Assembly (NCBI GenBank): GCA_016935935.1
Contig: JAFGPZ010000137.1
Span: forward strand, 1 to 7,331
Reading direction: 5' to 3'
DNA from: Deltaproteobacteria bacterium
GTDB lineage: Bacteria > Desulfobacterota > Syntrophia > Syntrophales > UBA2210
Length of the DNA: 7,331 bases
The notes under the pieces were generated by a model that was not told the DNA's origin, ran no database searches, and saw only the letters and a program-made list of their open reading frames with translations. Made by a program: the position numbers and the translations under genes. Shown here in pieces: positions 5,502 through 7,331 of the stretch (within the stretch, counting starts at the first letter, position 1; each line of letters starts with the position of its first letter).

Positions 5502-6422
5502 TTAACCTTTCCCCTTTTTCTTTGAAGGTAATATCCTTTCCCATACCAGAATTGTTGGGCTGGCAACAAATATAGATGAATAAGTCCCTATGACTATCCC
5601 AACCAGGAGAGCGAAAGCGAAATCATGTATCACTGCGCCTCCCAGGAAGAACAGCGCGAAGACAACGATTAGTGTTGTCAGGGATGTGAGTATAGTTCTG
5701 CTCAATGTCTGGTTTATGCTCGAGTTGACAATGTCGCCCAGCGTGCGCCGCTTAATTTCCTTTATATTTTCCCGTATTCTGTCATATACAACAATGGTGT
5801 CATTCAGCGAGTATCCTATTATGGTAAGGAGCGCCGCTATTATAGGTAGCGAGAATTCCTTGTTCAAAAGTGAGAAAATACCAACGGTGATCACAACGTC
5901 ATGTATCAAGGCCGTAATTGCTCCTACGGCATAGCGGAATTCAAAACGCCACGTGATATATATCAGTATTCCCACAATCGCGTACATCATTGCCAGAATG
6001 CCCTTCTGGCGCAAATCTTTTCCAACTTTGGGGCCAACCACTTCCACCCTTCGAATTTCGAAGTCGCCCTTTGCGAATTGAGTAGCCAGGGTATCTTCGA
6101 TATGTGCCGATATACCCTGGAGCTCCGAACTTGATTTATCTGTTTTAATGAGAAATTCATTGTCAGTGGCATATCCAAACTGCTGTATTACACTGCCTCC
6201 CATATCGCTCGTCTTTAAGGCGCTTCTTATGTCGTTTACCGTTGTCTTGTTCTTAAACTGTATCTGCACCAGTGTCCCGCCAGCAAAGTCTATCCCCAGG
6301 TTGGGGCCTCCATGGAACAATAACGATAATATGCTTATGCCAATCATGACCATGGAGATAACAATGGCGATCTTCATAGTCCCGAGAAAATTGAAATTTG
6401 TTCCGGCTTTTATAATTTCCAT
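5502..6422 (-). CDS. secF: Protein translocase subunit SecF
   Basis: SecF pairs with SecD in the inner membrane. Together, as an RND-superfamily member, they use the proton (or sodium) gradient to promote release and forward movement of proteins after SecYEG/SecA translocation. The 306-residue length is normal. Visible are the first membrane helix (about 17-36), the LGIDFAGGT motif (42-50) opening the periplasmic domain (to about 135), and GPKVGKDLRQKG (130-141). Five more helices follow from about 142, with the conserved IGYSLNDTIVVYDRIREN motif (202-219). A lysine-rich tail ends the protein. The ATG has AGGAG six bases upstream (6429-6433), and this overlaps the secD stop codon, so translation is coupled to secD. 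No defects were seen. Confidence 0.97.
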   Translation of the reverse strand: MEIIKAGTNFNFLGTMKIAIVISMVMIGISILSLLFHGGPNLGIDFAGGTLVQIQFKNKTTVNDIRSALKTSDMGGSVIQQFGYATDNEFLIKTDKSSSELQGISAHIEDTLATQFAKGDFEIRRVEVVGPKVGKDLRQKGILAMMYAIVGILIYITWRFEFRYAVGAITALIHDVVITVGIFSLLNKEFSLPIIAALLTIIGYSLNDTIVVYDRIRENIKEIKRRTLGDIVNSSINQTLSRTILTSLTTLIVVFALFFLGGAVIHDFAFALLVGIVIGTYSSIFVASPTILVWERILPSKKKGKG

Positions 6423-6431
6423 CGATATCTC

Positions 6432-7331
6432 CTATATGCTGACCAGGCTGATTTTTCTGTGCCAAATAAGGTAGTCGTAGATTATCCTTGTCACAAAGAT
6501 GGCGGTAAACATGCTGCAAATTATGCCTATACTGAGTGTTACTGCAAAGCCCTTGACTGGTCCGGTTCCAAATTGGAAGAGGACAAGGGCCGCTATCAAT
6601 GTTGTGATGTTTGCGTCCACAATAGTGAGGAATGCCTTTGAGTAGCCTCCCGCTATTGCTGCCCTTGGTGATTTCCCAAGTCTCAACTCTTCCCTTATCC
6701 TTTCAAAGATAAGTACATTGGCGTCGACAGCCATACCTATGGTAAGCACAATTCCCGCGATTCCTGGTAGAGTAAGTGTGGCTCTGAAGGCCGCAAGCGC
6801 ACCCATTATAAGTATAATGTTAAGTATGAGGGCGGTATCGGCCACAAATCCGGATAATCTGTAATAGAACAGCATGAAAAGTAGGACCAGTATGCTGCCT
6901 ACAATTATCGACAGAATGCCCTTGTCGATGGAATCCTGGCCCAATGATGGTCCCACAGTCCTCTGCTCCAATATCTTTACCGGTGCGGGTAGGGCACCTG
7001 CCCGAAGTACGATAGCAAGATCCCGCGCCTCATCCATGGTAAATGTCCCAGTAATCTGGGCGTTGCCACCGGATATTCGCTCCTGAATCACGGGAGCGGA
7101 ATGTACGATGCTGTCCAGAACTATGGCCAGACGCTTTTTGACATTTTGCGCAGTGATTCTGTCGAAATCCCTCGCGCCCTGTGAGTCAAATTTTATGGAT
7201 ACATAGGGTTCGCCCATCCTGTCGCTTATTCTGACCTGCGCATTTTCCAAGGACTCGCCGGTAAGGAGAGTCTTTTCCTTGAGCAGATAGGGCGTTTTGA
7301 TTTTTTTACTTCTTTCATGATCATATTTGGA
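6432..7331 (-). CDS. secD: Protein translocase subunit SecD (C-terminal 299 residues; 5' end beyond the window)
   Basis: SecD is the partner of SecF in the accessory Sec complex. The frame is open to the right edge, so the N-terminal membrane helix and most of the first periplasmic part are missing. A TTG at 7250 that could be taken as a start is internal: the preceding 27 codons ([10 protein letters not shown]... [15 protein letters not shown]) read as SecD sequence. In the visible 299 residues the end of the P1 periplasmic domain covers about 1-130, ending with the conserved [23 protein letters not shown] (residues 113-135). Five membrane helices follow, containing [21 protein letters not shown] (199-219), which carries the conserved Asp of the proton path. 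It is the first gene in the window of the secD-secF-DUF456-lepB cluster and is followed by secF after nine bases. Confidence 0.97.
   Translation of the reverse strand, partial: SKYDHERSKKIKTPYLLKEKTLLTGESLENAQVRISDRMGEPYVSIKFDSQGARDFDRITAQNVKKRLAIVLDSIVHSAPVIQERISGGNAQITGTFTMDEARDLAIVLRAGALPAPVKILEQRTVGPSLGQDSIDKGILSIIVGSILVLLFMLFYYRLSGFVADTALILNIILIMGALAAFRATLTLPGIAGIVLTIGMAVDANVLIFERIREELRLGKSPRAAIAGGYSKAFLTIVDANITTLIAALVLFQFGTGPVKGFAVTLSIGIICSMFTAIFVTRIIYDYLIWHRKISLVSI

Noticed and set aside
4988..5569. Longer form of the DUF456 gene from the ATG at 5569
   Set aside because: It overlaps secF by 68 bases, has no Shine-Dalgarno, and adds a charged N-terminus unlike a membrane protein start. 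The TTG at 5500 has a well-placed AAAGG.
6432..7250. secD taken as a complete gene starting at 7250
   Set aside because: That codon is an internal TTG. The same frame continues with SecD-like sequence to the window edge, so the gene is truncated by the window.

Overview
The window looks like chromosomal DNA of a Gram-negative, probably anaerobic bacterium of the deltaproteobacterial (Desulfobacterota) or Nitrospirota type. The basis is a GAF-GAF-AAA+-Fis sigma-54 activator beside a near-consensus -24/-12 promoter, separate secD and secF genes, and short GC-rich dispersed-looking hairpins. This placement is inferred from gene content and was not tested by any search.

Left part (1-3005, + strand). 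A sigma-54-dependent activator runs in from the left edge and ends at 2091. A 461-base gap follows, holding a small dyad, a rho-independent terminator, an AT-rich stretch with a palindrome and, at 2469-2484, a textbook sigma-54 promoter. Downstream, with a good ribosome-binding site, lies an unrecognised 66-residue gene (2553-2753). It encodes a charged, soluble-looking peptide built from two related halves. Its 3' side (2754-2978) is packed with inverted repeats that pair best as + strand RNA and probably end transcription against the convergent ychF. The activator, promoter, tiny protein and structured tail form the least ordinary part of the window.

Right part (7331-3006, - strand). Read in its own direction it is secD (5' part missing), secF, a DUF456 membrane protein, lepB and ychF. 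SecD and SecF form the accessory part of the Sec translocon that drives late export steps. LepB is signal peptidase I, which removes signal peptides from exported proteins. The DUF456 gene begins one base after the secF stop at a TTG codon and is almost certainly translationally coupled to it. The first four genes are tightly spaced and read as one export operon. ychF, a translation-associated P-loop ATPase, follows after a 208-base gap. That gap holds a 24-base perfect palindrome overlapping a 12-base one at the lepB stop, and two copies of a GC-rich hairpin whose differences are compensatory.

No tRNA, rRNA, CRISPR array, insertion sequence or integrase was seen. The Sec genes are ordinary housekeeping genes. 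The main novelty candidate is the sigma-54-driven small gene at 2469-2978.
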